DNA from: Halobacteriales archaeon YIM A00010
GTDB taxonomy: Archaea; Halobacteriota; Halobacteria; Halobacteriales; Haloarculaceae
Direction: 5' to 3'
Length of the DNA: 64,000 bases
Assembly (NCBI GenBank): GCA_025041175.1
Contig: JAKCFJ010000001.1
Coordinates: 1,178,001 to 1,242,000 of the forward strand
The notes under the pieces are model-generated. The model was not told the origin of the DNA. It did not search any database and saw only the letters and a program-made list of their open reading frames with translations. The first letter of the stretch is position 1. Every line of letters starts with the position of its first letter. Position numbers and translations under genes: made by a program. Shown here piece by piece: positions 48,660-57,808 of the stretch.

Positions 48660-49949
48660 TCACTCCCGGTGGTCGAACACCCGCTGTACCTTTCCGGTTT
48701 CCGTGCGGTCGATGGTGGCGGGCTCGACGACGCTGACCGCATCGGGTGTCAGATCGAGGACTGCCTCCAACCGCTCGAGGATCCGCGTTTCGAGCGTGGC
48801 CACGTCTCCCGCGTAGTCCTCGTGGTGCTCTGCCGTCACGTTCATCCGATCGAGTTCACCCTCGCGGCTGAGATCGAGCCGGTAGTGGGGAGCAACGCCC
48901 GAAACGTCGAGCATCGCCGCCTCGATCTGGCTGGCGTACACGTTCACGCCGCGAACGATGAGCAGATCGTCGGTTCGACCCGTAACGTTGTCCATCCGGG
49001 CGTGGGTGCGCCCACACGCACACGGTTCGCGGGTGAGCGAGGTGATGTCCCCCGTTCGGTAGCGCAACACGGGAAGCGCCTCCTTGGTGAGCGTCGTGAG
49101 AACGAGTTCACCCTGTTCGCCCTCCGGAAGCAGCTCGCCGGTGTCGGGATCGATGATCTCCGGGTAGAAATGATCCTCCCAGACGTGGAGTCCCTCCTGG
49201 ACCGCCGCGCACTCGATCGAGACGCCCGGACCAATGATTTCGGACAGCCCGTACACGTCGACAGCGGTGACGCCCAGCGCCGCCTCGATCTCCTCGCGCA
49301 TCGGATCGGTGAACGGCTCGGCACCGATCACCACCGTCGACAGGGGCAACTCGTGTGGATCGATCGATCGCCGTTCCATCTCCTCGGCAAGATACAGGCA
49401 GTACGACGGCGTGCAGGCGAGGACATCGCTCCCCAGATCCGTTAGCAGCTCGATCTGTCTCGCGGTGTTGCCGCCGCCGACGGGAACGACCGTCGCCCCG
49501 AGCTCCTCACAGCCGTCGTGAAATCCCAATCCCCCCGTGAACAGCCCATACCCGTAGGCGTTCTGGACGACATCGCCCTCGGTGACGCCCGCTGCGGCCA
49601 ACGAACGGGCCATCACCGACCGCCAGACACCCAGATCCCGATCGGTGTACGAAACGATCTTCGGCTTGCCGGTCGTGCCCGATGACGCGTGAATCCGTTT
49701 GACCGCATCCCACTCGACCGCGAACAATCCGTCGGGATACTCCGTCCGGAAATCCTCCTTGGTAGTGAACGGCAGTCGAGAACAGTCCTCGATCCCGTCG
49801 ATCTCCCCCGGCGGGAGCCCGGATTCGGCCAATGCCTCCCGGTAGAACGGCACGTTCTCTCGCGCGTACTCCACGATGTCGCACAACCGTTCGGACTGCA
49901 GCTCGCGCAGTTGATCGCGATCAACCGTTTCCACCCCGTTATACGTCAT
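48660..49949 (-). CDS. Phenylacetate-CoA ligase-like (PaaK family) enzyme
   Basis: 429 residues. It is an ANL-type ligase of the short PaaK branch. The adenylation core ASSGTTGKPKIVSYT is clear, as are YGLSEIIGPGVS, CGRTHARMDNVTGRTDDLLIVRG and a C-terminal domain typical of PaaK. It converts phenylacetate or related aromatic acids to CoA thioesters. No phenylacetate-degradation genes are nearby. A TATA-like motif is not obvious. Only 55 bp separate it from the dehydratase gene downstream. Confidence 0.9.
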   Translation of the reverse strand: MTYNGVETVDRDQLRELQSERLCDIVEYARENVPFYREALAESGLPPGEIDGIEDCSRLPFTTKEDFRTEYPDGLFAVEWDAVKRIHASSGTTGKPKIVSYTDRDLGVWRSVMARSLAAAGVTEGDVVQNAYGYGLFTGGLGFHDGCEELGATVVPVGGGNTARQIELLTDLGSDVLACTPSYCLYLAEEMERRSIDPHELPLSTVVIGAEPFTDPMREEIEAALGVTAVDVYGLSEIIGPGVSIECAAVQEGLHVWEDHFYPEIIDPDTGELLPEGEQGELVLTTLTKEALPVLRYRTGDITSLTREPCACGRTHARMDNVTGRTDDLLIVRGVNVYASQIEAAMLDVSGVAPHYRLDLSREGELDRMNVTAEHHEDYAGDVATLETRILERLEAVLDLTPDAVSVVEPATIDRTETGKVQRVFDHRE

Positions 49950-50083
49950 GAATGGGAAATTTGTGGTGGTATGACAAAGGTGTTCGGGTCGGTCACGCGA
50001 GTGAGAAAATGCATCGCCCGACTACTCACAGCCGGTCGGAAATATCGGCGTTGATCGCGTTCAACTGTGCGGTAGCGCGGAGT

Positions 50084-50191
50084 CCCCTCCCTCAGGGAGT
50101 CGTTCGAAAGACCGGAGGTCTTTCGTGATGACGAGAGAGCTCGCTCTCTCGGACCACGACTAACCAACGGGCGGGAGCGAGTAGGGAGGGG
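50084..50191 (-). repeat. Structured repeat, copy B (left end of TnpB element)
   Basis: Outer stem CCCCTCCCT/AGGGAGGGG. On the minus strand it contains hairpins CGAGAGAG/CTCTCTCG and GAAAGACC/GGTCTTTC joined by linkers CGTGGTCC, TCATCAC and GAACGAC. The same linkers occur in copy A at 40486-40568. Confidence 0.7.
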
Positions 50192-50267
50192 AGGAGCGCG
50201 TTGCGAAGCGGGACGTCTGGACCACACCGTAGTATTTATACTCGATCCTATACATTGAATATATACG

Positions 50268-51575
50268 GTGGCACGAGACGAGTACATCCGTCGCACGGTT
50301 ATCACGCGCGCCCTTCCCTCCGAGGACGCCGCTGCGCTCATCGACGCCACCATCGAAGAGTACAAAGAGGGGTGTCAGATCGCTACGGACATGGCGTGGC
50401 CAACCAAGAAGTCCAAATCCGACGTGCAACCGCTGGCGTACGACACGATTCGAGAGGAGACGAACCTCACCAGCCAGCACACTATTCTCGCCACCCACCA
50501 AGCCGCCGAAGCGATCACCGGCTGTCACGAACACAAAGAAAAGGGTCGGAAAACGTCGAAACCGACCTTTACGGCGGATACCGTGACCTACGACAGCCGA
50601 ACCATGACGCTGTTCGACGACGGCACGGTATCCCTCTCCACGGTGGAGAACCGCGTTCGGATACCGCTCGACCTACCAAAGGACGAGAACGGCTACCAAC
50701 ACCGTTTCATCGAGTCAGAGGTGGGAACTCACCGAGAGTACCCTGACTCGACGCGACAGATCGTACTACATCCACCTCGGCTTTCGCCGCTTTGCCACCG
50801 ACGCGGCGCGACGCCGCCAAAGATCACGCGAACGATACGACGACCGAGGACGGGACGGTTCTCGGTGTCGATCTCGGCGTGGCGAACCTCGCAGTCACAT
50901 CCACGGGGCTGTTCATTTCGGGCGACGAATTCACCCACTGGCAACGCGAGTACGAACGACGCCGCGCGTCCATGCAGCAGACCGGAACCAGATGGGCGCA
51001 CCGCGATATGCAGCGGGTCGGTCGGAAAGAAAAAGGCCGGTTCACGATCATGCTGCACGAAGCGGCGAACACGATCGTGGAGGAAGCCGACACGAACGAC
51101 TGCACGCATATCGCGTTCGAGAACCTCGATGGAATCCGCGACCGACTGCCGTGGGCGACGTGGCACCATCGTTGGGCGTTCCGAAAGATGTACGAGTTCG
51201 TCTCGTACAAAGCGGTCGCCCGTGGTATCAGCGTCCGGCAGGTGAACCCAAAGAACACGAGTCGTCAGTGTTCACGGACGGACTGTGGATTTACCCATCC
51301 CGACAACCGACCGTGTTCGAACGGCCAAGACGAGTTTTGTTGTCTGAAGTGCGGGTACGAGGTGCACGCCGACTACAACGTCACCAAAACGCGAAGCGTT
51401 TTGGTTGGCTAACGAGAGCTTCGCTCTCGTGAACGCCGCGAAGAACATCGCGGTGAAGTACGCGAAGAGACTCCATCGGTTGCACACGTCCTCCGGTGGA
51501 GGGGTATCCGTAGACATACCCCTGAACAGCGGGTTGCTGACTGTCGAAGGGCCAGCCGACGTTTCGGTTGGCTAA
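50268..51575 (+). pseudogene. tnpB: tnpB, RNA-guided nuclease/transposase-associated gene, frameshifted
   Basis: Opens with GTG at 50268 (VARDEYIRRTVITRALPSEDAAALI). The N-terminal part runs to about 50730, then continues in a second frame ([19 protein letters not shown]) and from about 50790 in a third ([15 protein letters not shown] ... HADYN). RuvC-type acidic residues remain (Asp in GVDLGVAN, Glu in [10 protein letters not shown], Asp in HADYN), as does the four-cysteine ribbon (CSRTDC...CLKC). The C-terminus is broken by a 55-bp hairpin insertion at 51381-51435, after which NAAKNIAVKYAKRLHRL resumes in a new frame. It is thus inactive despite retaining catalytic residues. Confidence 0.85.
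51381..51435 (+). repeat. 55-bp double-hairpin insertion inside tnpB
   Basis: Two hairpins (AAAACGC-GAA-GCGTTTT and CGAGAGC-TTC-GCTCTCG) sit exactly between ADYN and AAKNIAV of the expected TnpB C-terminus. The insert is bracketed by AACG (51377-51380 and 51432-51435). It shares GGTTGGCTAA with a site at 51567-51576, next to the end of the gene. Confidence 0.6.
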
Positions 51576-51599
51576 GAAGGCACGAGACCACGCTGAAAG

Positions 51600-51701
51600 C
51601 CCCTCCCTCAAGGACCGAGGGTAGCGAGGCGCTACGCGCCTCGGACCATTCGAGCGGACGAAGTCCGCGAGAAGACGACAGCCCGAGGGAGTAGGGAGGG
51701 G
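51600..51701 (+). repeat. Structured repeat, copy C (right end of TnpB element)
   Basis: The outer CCCCTCCCT/AGGGAGGGG stem matches the left end. Inner hairpins are CGAGGCGC/GCGCCTCG and CGGAC/GTCCG, with the shared flank GGACCA. It is in the same orientation as the left-end copy. It may correspond to the 3' end that in TnpB systems yields the guide (omega/re) RNA. Confidence 0.6.
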
Positions 51702-51830
51702 TGGTTTACTCCCACCGTATCCAACCGATGGCTAACGATCTGATACTGTGGACCAATTGGATAATTTGTAATATTAATCGGTAAATTTCAACAGTTCTAT
51801 ATCGGATGCGAGATAATATAACAATAAATC

Positions 51831-53078
51831 ATGAGTGTTAGCTTATCGAGGCTCGAGCAAACACCGGTAGCAGAGCTAACAACGACGATACGCAACGCCG
51901 GCATCGGTGGAGCGGGCGGGGCGGGGTTTCCGTCGTACGCGAAGTGGGAACAGGCAGAATCAGTCGATTCGTTGCTGGTGAACCACCAGGAGAGCGAGCC
52001 GAACTTCTTCGTCGACAAGTGGCTCGGTCGAGCGCACACGGCGGAGTTGGCGGCGCTGTTCGACGCGTTGCTCGATCGGCTGTTCGACGTGATCGTGGTG
52101 GGGGCAAAGGAGACGGATCGCACCGAGTACGTGAGCGAGCTGGAGGCGGCGACCGACGCCACCGTGTATCTGCCCGAGGAGCTGCCGATCGACGACAGCG
52201 AGACCGGTGTCGTCTTCGCCTACACGGAGGACCGGTACGAGTACGGGATGGAAAGCGTCCTGCTCCGGATCGTCGACGACACGGTCATCGGCGACGGTCT
52301 GCCGATGGATCACGGGTGGATCGTCCAGAACACCGAAACCATCTACAACATCTACCGGACGCTCGCGGAGGGCACGCCGGTGACCCACAAGTATGTCCAC
52401 GTCGATGGGGACGTTCCACAGCACCGATTCCTGCGAGCACCGATCGGGACGCCCGCAACGGAACTTCTCGCGGCGGCTGGGCGCTCGACCACGGAGCTTC
52501 CACCGGAGACGGCGTTCGCTGACGGCGGTCCAGGCTGGTGTTTCCTGATCGATGAGCCGCCCGAGCAGTTCGGGATCCGCAAACGAACGAACTGTCTCCT
52601 CGTGGTAGACGAAGAAACCGCCAGGGAATACACGCTCGGCGAGGACCGGATCAATGTCCTCGAACGCTACGATCGGGATGAGCAGGAGATGGAAACCCAG
52701 CCCACAGCGACGATCGATCCGGCCTACGTTCGGATCCCGTTGCTCTCGAACCCGGCGTTCGAGGGCGTCGTTGAGCCGAGCGATCCCATCGTACAGTCCG
52801 GCGATCGCGTCGAAGCGGGCCAGATGATCGCCACACCCAACGAGAGCGCCATCAGCATCCCACAACACGCGTCCATCGATGGAACGGTGACGGAGGTTTC
52901 CGAGCGGCATATCGGGATCGAAGCGGACGACCGCGACCGGGCTGGTCGCGCCACAGCGGACATCGGCACCGGGATCGGGTACTGGACGTTGTGCGTGGCG
53001 TGTGGTGCACACGTCATTCCGCCGCTCGACGACCCCACGCTCGACCTCACTCGGTACGTCTGCACGGACTGTCGGTGA
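51831..53078 (+). CDS. RnfC/PduS-like flavin-domain protein with C-terminal zinc ribbon
   Basis: 415 residues. The N-terminal segment TIRNAGIGGAGGAGFPSYAKW and the loop VNHQESEPNFFVDKW match the Complex I 51-kDa/RnfC/PduS family, which binds FMN and NAD(P)H. A barrel-sandwich domain follows near the C-terminus (EGVVEPSDPIVQSGDRVEAGQMIATP). The usual 4Fe-4S ferredoxin motifs are missing. Instead it ends in a four-cysteine ribbon (CVACGAHVIPP...YVCTDCR). No partner subunits are encoded nearby, so it may be a free-standing reductase-like or cofactor-binding protein. Confidence 0.75.
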   Translation: MSVSLSRLEQTPVAELTTTIRNAGIGGAGGAGFPSYAKWEQAESVDSLLVNHQESEPNFFVDKWLGRAHTAELAALFDALLDRLFDVIVVGAKETDRTEYVSELEAATDATVYLPEELPIDDSETGVVFAYTEDRYEYGMESVLLRIVDDTVIGDGLPMDHGWIVQNTETIYNIYRTLAEGTPVTHKYVHVDGDVPQHRFLRAPIGTPATELLAAAGRSTTELPPETAFADGGPGWCFLIDEPPEQFGIRKRTNCLLVVDEETAREYTLGEDRINVLERYDRDEQEMETQPTATIDPAYVRIPLLSNPAFEGVVEPSDPIVQSGDRVEAGQMIATPNESAISIPQHASIDGTVTEVSERHIGIEADDRDRAGRATADIGTGIGYWTLCVACGAHVIPPLDDPTLDLTRYVCTDCR

Positions 53079-53123
53079 TACGCGCCGCTGGCGCTCGCTA
53101 TCGATGGAGGACCACGAACCGAA

Positions 53124-53300
53124 TCAGCGCGACAGCGCGGCCGTGACGTCCGATCTAATCCACGCCTTGGCGTTCGATCGATCACAGATGACGTATCTAT
53201 CCCCGTCCTCGTACGACGCGTACTCGTCGAGATCCGGAATGGGAAGAGAGCCGGTGTTCACTCCGAACGAATCGTCGATGGCGTCCGATCGTTCTTCCAT
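53124..53300 (-). CDS. Small conserved haloarchaeal protein (DUF7331-like)
   Basis: 58 residues on the minus strand: MEERSDAIDDSFGVNTGSLP, then LDEYASYEDGDRYVICDRSN and AKAWIRSDVTAALSR. The pattern YxSYEDGDxYVICDRxNxxAWIxSD is characteristic of a short haloarchaeal family; the DUF number is from memory. A TATA-like stretch (GAGTATATATCG) lies about 30 bp upstream of the start. Function unknown. Confidence 0.75.
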   Translation of the reverse strand: MEERSDAIDDSFGVNTGSLPIPDLDEYASYEDGDRYVICDRSNAKAWIRSDVTAALSR

Positions 53301-53465
53301 CAAAATTCGCTATTCATCAGTACGATATATACTCTGTGTTTAAATAATAATATCGTATTATGATGTCACGGTGTGTGGTACCGTTCAGTATGGCAAAGAT
53401 GTGGCTGGCAGAACGGTCACGGCTACGAGCGAGCGAAGCGTTCGATGGGACCGGTACATCCGACG

Positions 53466-53705
53466 TCACCCGGTGTAGCGGGCTTCGAACAGGAGTTCAC
53501 CCACCGACACCACTGCCAAGACCACCATCCCTACCACGAGCGAGAGCACGCCGGCGTCAAGGGCGGCGGTGACTGCGATCACTGTCCCCAGAAGAACGAA
53601 CAGCTCCGCCGCGTACAGTTTCTGGAGGTCCTTCCGGCCGGCCGCGTATTCGAATGTTTCACGGAGACTCCCGGCGGCCATCTTCAGGTCGCCTCTTCTG
53701 CTCAT
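53466..53705 (-). CDS. Small two-helix membrane protein
   Basis: 79 residues from the ATG at 53705 (MSRRGDLKMAAGSLRETFEYAAGRKDLQKLY). Two adjacent hydrophobic helices follow (AAELFVLLGTVIAVTAALDA and GVLSLVVGMVVLAVVSVGEL). No family was recognised. It is transcribed divergently from the class V aminotransferase. Confidence 0.6.
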   Translation of the reverse strand: MSRRGDLKMAAGSLRETFEYAAGRKDLQKLYAAELFVLLGTVIAVTAALDAGVLSLVVGMVVLAVVSVGELLFEARYTG

Positions 53706-53808
53706 ACGAATACATAAGTATGAGGAAGTGATAATCCTTCCGTCTGTTTCCCACAATAAAGCGGATATACCGGTGTGTTTTTCCCGCCGTTGGCAGTAGC
53801 TACGCCGT

Positions 53809-54945
53809 ATGACCGACGCACCAGCCACCGACGAACTGACACCGCCGGTGCGCACGCTCATGGGTCCCGGCCCGAGCGACGTTCATCCACGGGTGTTGCG
53901 CGCCATGGGAACGCCGCTGGTCGGCCACCTCGATCCGGCCTTTCTCGACGTGATGGACGAGGTACAGGAGCTGCTCCGGTACGCGTTTCGGACGGACAAC
54001 CAGTGGACGCTCCCGATCAGCGGGACGGGATCGGCGGCGATGGAGGCGGCCTTTGCCAACCTGGTCGAGCCGGGCGACACGGTGCTCGTGCCGACGAACG
54101 GCTACTTCGGCCACCGGATGGCGAGCATGGCGAAACGAGCCGGAGGAACCGTCGTGTCGGTCGACGCGCCGTGGGGCGAGCCGCTCGATCCCCGGGACGT
54201 AGAAGACGCGTTCGAGACCCACCAGCCAGAGGTGTTCGGCTTCGTCCACGCCGAAACGAGCACCGGCGTCCGCCAGCCCGCGGTGCCCGAGCTGACCGGG
54301 ATCGCCAAGGCACACGACGCGTTCGTGATCGCCGACACCGTCACGTCGCTCGGCGGCGTGGAGCTTCGCGTCGACGAGTGGGACATCGACGTCGCGTATT
54401 CGGGCGCTCAAAAGTGTCTGTCCTGTCCGCCGGGCGCGAGTCCGATCACGCTGTCGGACCGCGCGATGGACCGGGTGCTCGCCCGCGAAACGCCCGTGCG
54501 GTCGTGGTATCTCGACCTGTCGTTGCTGGAAGGGTACTGGGGAGACAACCGCTCGTACCACCACACCGCGCCGGTCACAAACGTGTACGCGCTGCGGGAG
54601 GCGCTCCGGCTGGTCGCGGAGGAGGGAATCGAACGCCGCTGGGAGCGCCACCGACGGGTTGCGCGAACCCTCGTTTCGGGGCTAGCGGAGCTCGGACTCG
54701 AACGATACGCCGCTGAGGAGTACTGGCTCCCGAGTTTGAACACGGTTCGCGTTCCAAACGGAGTGGACGATACAGCCCTCATCGAACAGCTGTTGAGCGA
54801 GTACGGCATCGAGATCGCCGCCGGGCTTGGTGATCTCGCTGGCGAAGTGTTCCGCATCGGCTGTATGGGCCATTCTGCCCGGCCCGCGAACGTCCACCAC
54901 CTCCTCGCAGCGCTCGAAGAGACGCTCGAAACCCACCGATCGTAG
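53809..54945 (+). CDS. Class V aminotransferase (alanine-glyoxylate/serine-pyruvate type)
   Basis: 378 residues. Fold type I, class V subgroup. Seen are the N-terminal LMGPGPSDVHPRVLRAMGTPLVGHLDP, the pyridoxal-stacking region ISGTGSAAMEAAFANL, VIADTVTSLGGVELRVDEWDIDV and the Schiff-base lysine in YSGAQKCLSCPPGASP. Such enzymes interconvert alanine, serine, glyoxylate and pyruvate. A TATA-like sequence is not evident in the short upstream gap. It is followed by the secreted acylase gene, with 80 bp between them. Confidence 0.93.
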   Translation: MTDAPATDELTPPVRTLMGPGPSDVHPRVLRAMGTPLVGHLDPAFLDVMDEVQELLRYAFRTDNQWTLPISGTGSAAMEAAFANLVEPGDTVLVPTNGYFGHRMASMAKRAGGTVVSVDAPWGEPLDPRDVEDAFETHQPEVFGFVHAETSTGVRQPAVPELTGIAKAHDAFVIADTVTSLGGVELRVDEWDIDVAYSGAQKCLSCPPGASPITLSDRAMDRVLARETPVRSWYLDLSLLEGYWGDNRSYHHTAPVTNVYALREALRLVAEEGIERRWERHRRVARTLVSGLAELGLERYAAEEYWLPSLNTVRVPNGVDDTALIEQLLSEYGIEIAAGLGDLAGEVFRIGCMGHSARPANVHHLLAALEETLETHRS

Positions 54946-55026
54946 CGCGTCGAAACGGGTGTAGATAAAGCGCCCATCATCTCCGGTAGGAGTTTTATTA
55001 TACGATATTAATATAATTATAGGCGG

Positions 55027-57642
55027 ATGAACAGACGGACGTTTCTTCAATCGACCGGCGTGTTGTTGGGCGCGAGCAGCCTTTCGGTAGACACGGTTCG
55101 CGGCGCGGAGGGAGCGGCGACGATACTCACGGACTCGCACGGAGTCAGCCACGTGTACGCCGAGGATCTGTACGGGTTAGCGTTCGGGAACGGCTACGTG
55201 CAGGCGCGCGACCGGCTGTTCGAGATGGACGTGCTCCGGCACGTCGGCTACGGGGACAGCGCGGGCGTGATCGGGCCGTCCCAGTTGCAGTCGGACATCG
55301 AGGTTCGCCGGGATCTGTACTCCAAAGCGGAGATCGAAGCCCAGTACGAGCGGGCCACAGACCGGACGCAGCTGATTCTGGACGCCTTTGCCGACGGAGT
55401 GAACCGGAAGATGACCGAGATGGCGGCCCACGGACAGCTGCCAGGGACGTTCACGGCGCTGGCCCACCCCCCTGAACCGTGGTCCCCGGCGGATTCGATC
55501 GCGGCGTTGAGCTACCTCATCGGGAGATTCGGCGTCAGTGGCGGCAACGAACTCGCCAATGCGCGCGAGCTTGCCCGGCTCACGCGGTCGCTCGGGGACC
55601 GGGAGGCCTACGAGGCGTTCGGCGATCGGAACTGGCTCCGGATCCGGGAGTCACACACCACGTCGCTCGAGGAGACGGATCTCACAGTCGACGGCGGCGA
55701 GGACACACTCGCCTACGAGGACGTGCCCGACGAGCAGCTCCGGTTCGTGGACGCCGCGCTGGGGGCCGAACCGTGGGGGATCGAGACCGATTTCTCGCTC
55801 GCGGATCTGCTGAGCGGGCACGGGAAAGGCGTCATGGAGGGGTTCAAGTGGGGGAGCAACGCGCTCGTCGTGAGCGGCGAGCACACCGAAACGGGACAAC
55901 CGATGTTGGGCGGTGGCCCCCAGATGGGGTATTTCAAACCGCCGGTGATCCACCAGCTCGGGCTTCACGGCGCGGATTACGACGTGACGGGGATCGGCAC
56001 CGTGGGCGCACCGGGCGTCATCATCGGTCGGACGCCGGAGTTCGCGTGGACGGTAACGAGCGGGCGAGACGACCAGGTCGACACCATCGCCGTCGACCTC
56101 CACCCCGAGGACGACCATCGGTACGAGTGGAACGGGGAGTACCACGAGATGGAGACCGAAACGGTCGTCCACCGGGCGTCGATCCTCGGCTCGATCGTGG
56201 AGGGCGATCCCGACGTTCGCGTCGTCGAACAGGAGATCGCCCGGATCGAGGAAGCGGGGAGTGAGATGCCCGTTGTGGCGTGGAACCGCGAGAAACGGGT
56301 CGCGTGGTGCCAGCGCACCACGACCCGCCACCAGGAGCTGGAGGCGGCGCTCATGTGGGCCAACATCGGGACCGAGAGCGGTTTGGAGGGGTTCAAAGAG
56401 CGGCTGTCCGCGTTCCCGTTCACGTTCAACTTCCATTACGTCGACAACGAGAACATCGCGTTCATCCATACCGGAAAAGTCCCCGAGCGGAACCCGTCGC
56501 TCGACCACCGGCTTCCGGTGCCAGGGGACGCCCACGAGTGGCGCGGAATGCGCGTCGGACTCGGTCTCGGGATCCACGCCACGAACCCGTCGAAGGGGTA
56601 CGTGGTGAACTGGAACAACGGGCCGTGTGCGGGGTGGCGGGCGGGCGATACGCCCCAACAGTGGGGAGCTACGAACCGCGTCGAGCTGCTCGATCGGCTC
56701 ACGCGGGAGGCGCTCGCGGACGGCCCGCTCTCGCTCGCGGACGTGAAACGGATCGTCGAGCGCGCTGGGACGTGCGACGCGGCCGCACCCTACACGGTGC
56801 CCGCGCTCGTCGAGGCGGGCCGAACCAGCGACGACGCTCAGCTCCAGTCGATGGCTGCGGAACTCGATCGGTGGCGCGAGCGCGGATATCCGTGGCGCGA
56901 CGACGACGGCGACGGACAGTATGACTCGGGAGGGATGGCGATCTGGGAGGAAACGCGCCGGGAGCTACAGCGCCTCGTCTTCGAGGACGAACTCGGTGAC
57001 CTCATCCCCACGCTGGCGTTCGATCCCCCGACGACCAGACACGCCGCCGACCACGGCCGAGCACAACAGGAAACGACGCTCGTGAACGCGCTCGCCGGAC
57101 GAACCGACCACGACTGGCTGGCGTCCGAGGGGGACGACCGTCAGCGATCCGTCCTCCGAGCCGCGCTCACACACGCCGCCCGAACGCTCGAAGAGCGCTA
57201 CGGAAGCGGCGATCCTGGCGAGTGGCTGCTGTCGGTCCGCCGGTCGACGTTCCGGTCGCTCGGCGCGAGCACCCAAACCTCGATCGAGATGGTCAACCGG
57301 GCGACGTACAACCAAGCCATCGCAATGGGAGCGGGACTCGAGGGATCCCGACACGTCCTCGCACCGGCCAACAGCGGCCACATGTCGTTCACCGAGCTGT
57401 TGGAAACCCAGATTGGGGGCGAGGAACCGGATCGACTGACCGATCAGCTCGAGGAGTACGTCGCGTTCGAGTACGTTCCCAACGCCTACACCCGCGAGCA
57501 GGTCGAATCGATCGCCACTGACCGCCAGCGCGTGGAGACGTCGTTCCCGTCGCTCGATGGTCCCCTCGAGCCGTCGGGGCAGCTCTCCCCACACCGACGA
57601 GCACGGATCGCTCGTCGCGTGTTGGATCAGGACAGCGACTGA
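55027..57642 (+). CDS. Secreted penicillin-acylase-family Ntn hydrolase
   Basis: 871 residues. A twin-arginine-type signal (MNRRTFLQSTGVLLGASSLS) is followed by the alpha subunit with SHVYAEDLYGLAFGNGYVQARDRLFEMD. The predicted autocatalytic cut and nucleophile serine lie in FKWGSNALVVSG. The beta subunit continues to the end, with GGGPQMGYFKPPVIHQLGLHG and VNWNNGP. Family members deacylate beta-lactams, acyl-homoserine lactones or other N-acyl compounds. The substrate here is unknown. Its TGA stop is duplicated as the target site of a MITE starting at 57643. Confidence 0.92.
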   Translation: MNRRTFLQSTGVLLGASSLSVDTVRGAEGAATILTDSHGVSHVYAEDLYGLAFGNGYVQARDRLFEMDVLRHVGYGDSAGVIGPSQLQSDIEVRRDLYSKAEIEAQYERATDRTQLILDAFADGVNRKMTEMAAHGQLPGTFTALAHPPEPWSPADSIAALSYLIGRFGVSGGNELANARELARLTRSLGDREAYEAFGDRNWLRIRESHTTSLEETDLTVDGGEDTLAYEDVPDEQLRFVDAALGAEPWGIETDFSLADLLSGHGKGVMEGFKWGSNALVVSGEHTETGQPMLGGGPQMGYFKPPVIHQLGLHGADYDVTGIGTVGAPGVIIGRTPEFAWTVTSGRDDQVDTIAVDLHPEDDHRYEWNGEYHEMETETVVHRASILGSIVEGDPDVRVVEQEIARIEEAGSEMPVVAWNREKRVAWCQRTTTRHQELEAALMWANIGTESGLEGFKERLSAFPFTFNFHYVDNENIAFIHTGKVPERNPSLDHRLPVPGDAHEWRGMRVGLGLGIHATNPSKGYVVNWNNGPCAGWRAGDTPQQWGATNRVELLDRLTREALADGPLSLADVKRIVERAGTCDAAAPYTVPALVEAGRTSDDAQLQSMAAELDRWRERGYPWRDDDGDGQYDSGGMAIWEETRRELQRLVFEDELGDLIPTLAFDPPTTRHAADHGRAQQETTLVNALAGRTDHDWLASEGDDRQRSVLRAALTHAARTLEERYGSGDPGEWLLSVRRSTFRSLGASTQTSIEMVNRATYNQAIAMGAGLEGSRHVLAPANSGHMSFTELLETQIGGEEPDRLTDQLEEYVAFEYVPNAYTREQVESIATDRQRVETSFPSLDGPLEPSGQLSPHRRARIARRVLDQDSD

Positions 57643-57737
57643 TACTGTCGGACAGCGGTGATGGCGTCTCGGCGGCTGGTGAATCGCCAGACAGCAACTG
57701 GCTAGTCCGTCGCACTCCGTCCGCAGGCCCGACAGTA
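57643..57737. mobile_element. MITE-like element, copy 2 (95 bp), inserted at a stop codon
   Basis: Ends TACTGTCGG and CCGACAGTA mirror each other as in the element at 16837-16935. Its interior, read on the opposite strand, shares TGCTGTCTGGCGATTCACCAG with that copy. It is flanked by TGA (57640-57642, the stop codon of the acylase, and 57738-57740), a 3-bp target duplication. The coding sequence is left intact. Confidence 0.75.
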
Positions 57738-57808
57738 TGAAAACTGCGCCGCATCCTGATCTACCCCCGCTTCTGACTCCGGAGCCACGGTGAACACGAT
57801 GGCGAGTA

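Larger units (their letters stand above)
50084..51701 (+). mobile_element. Decayed TnpB-only (IS200/IS605, IS1341-type) element
   Basis: A tnpB pseudogene is flanked by two related ~105-bp structures, each bounded by CCCCTCCCT and AGGGAGGGG. No tnpA transposase gene is present, so the element depends on, or once depended on, trans-acting transposition. It lies in a gap between a divergent ligase gene and the RnfC-like gene, with no interrupted host gene visible. The 318-bp gap before tnpB consists of the left end and a promoter-like AT-rich stretch (TAGTATTTATACTCG). Confidence 0.7.
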
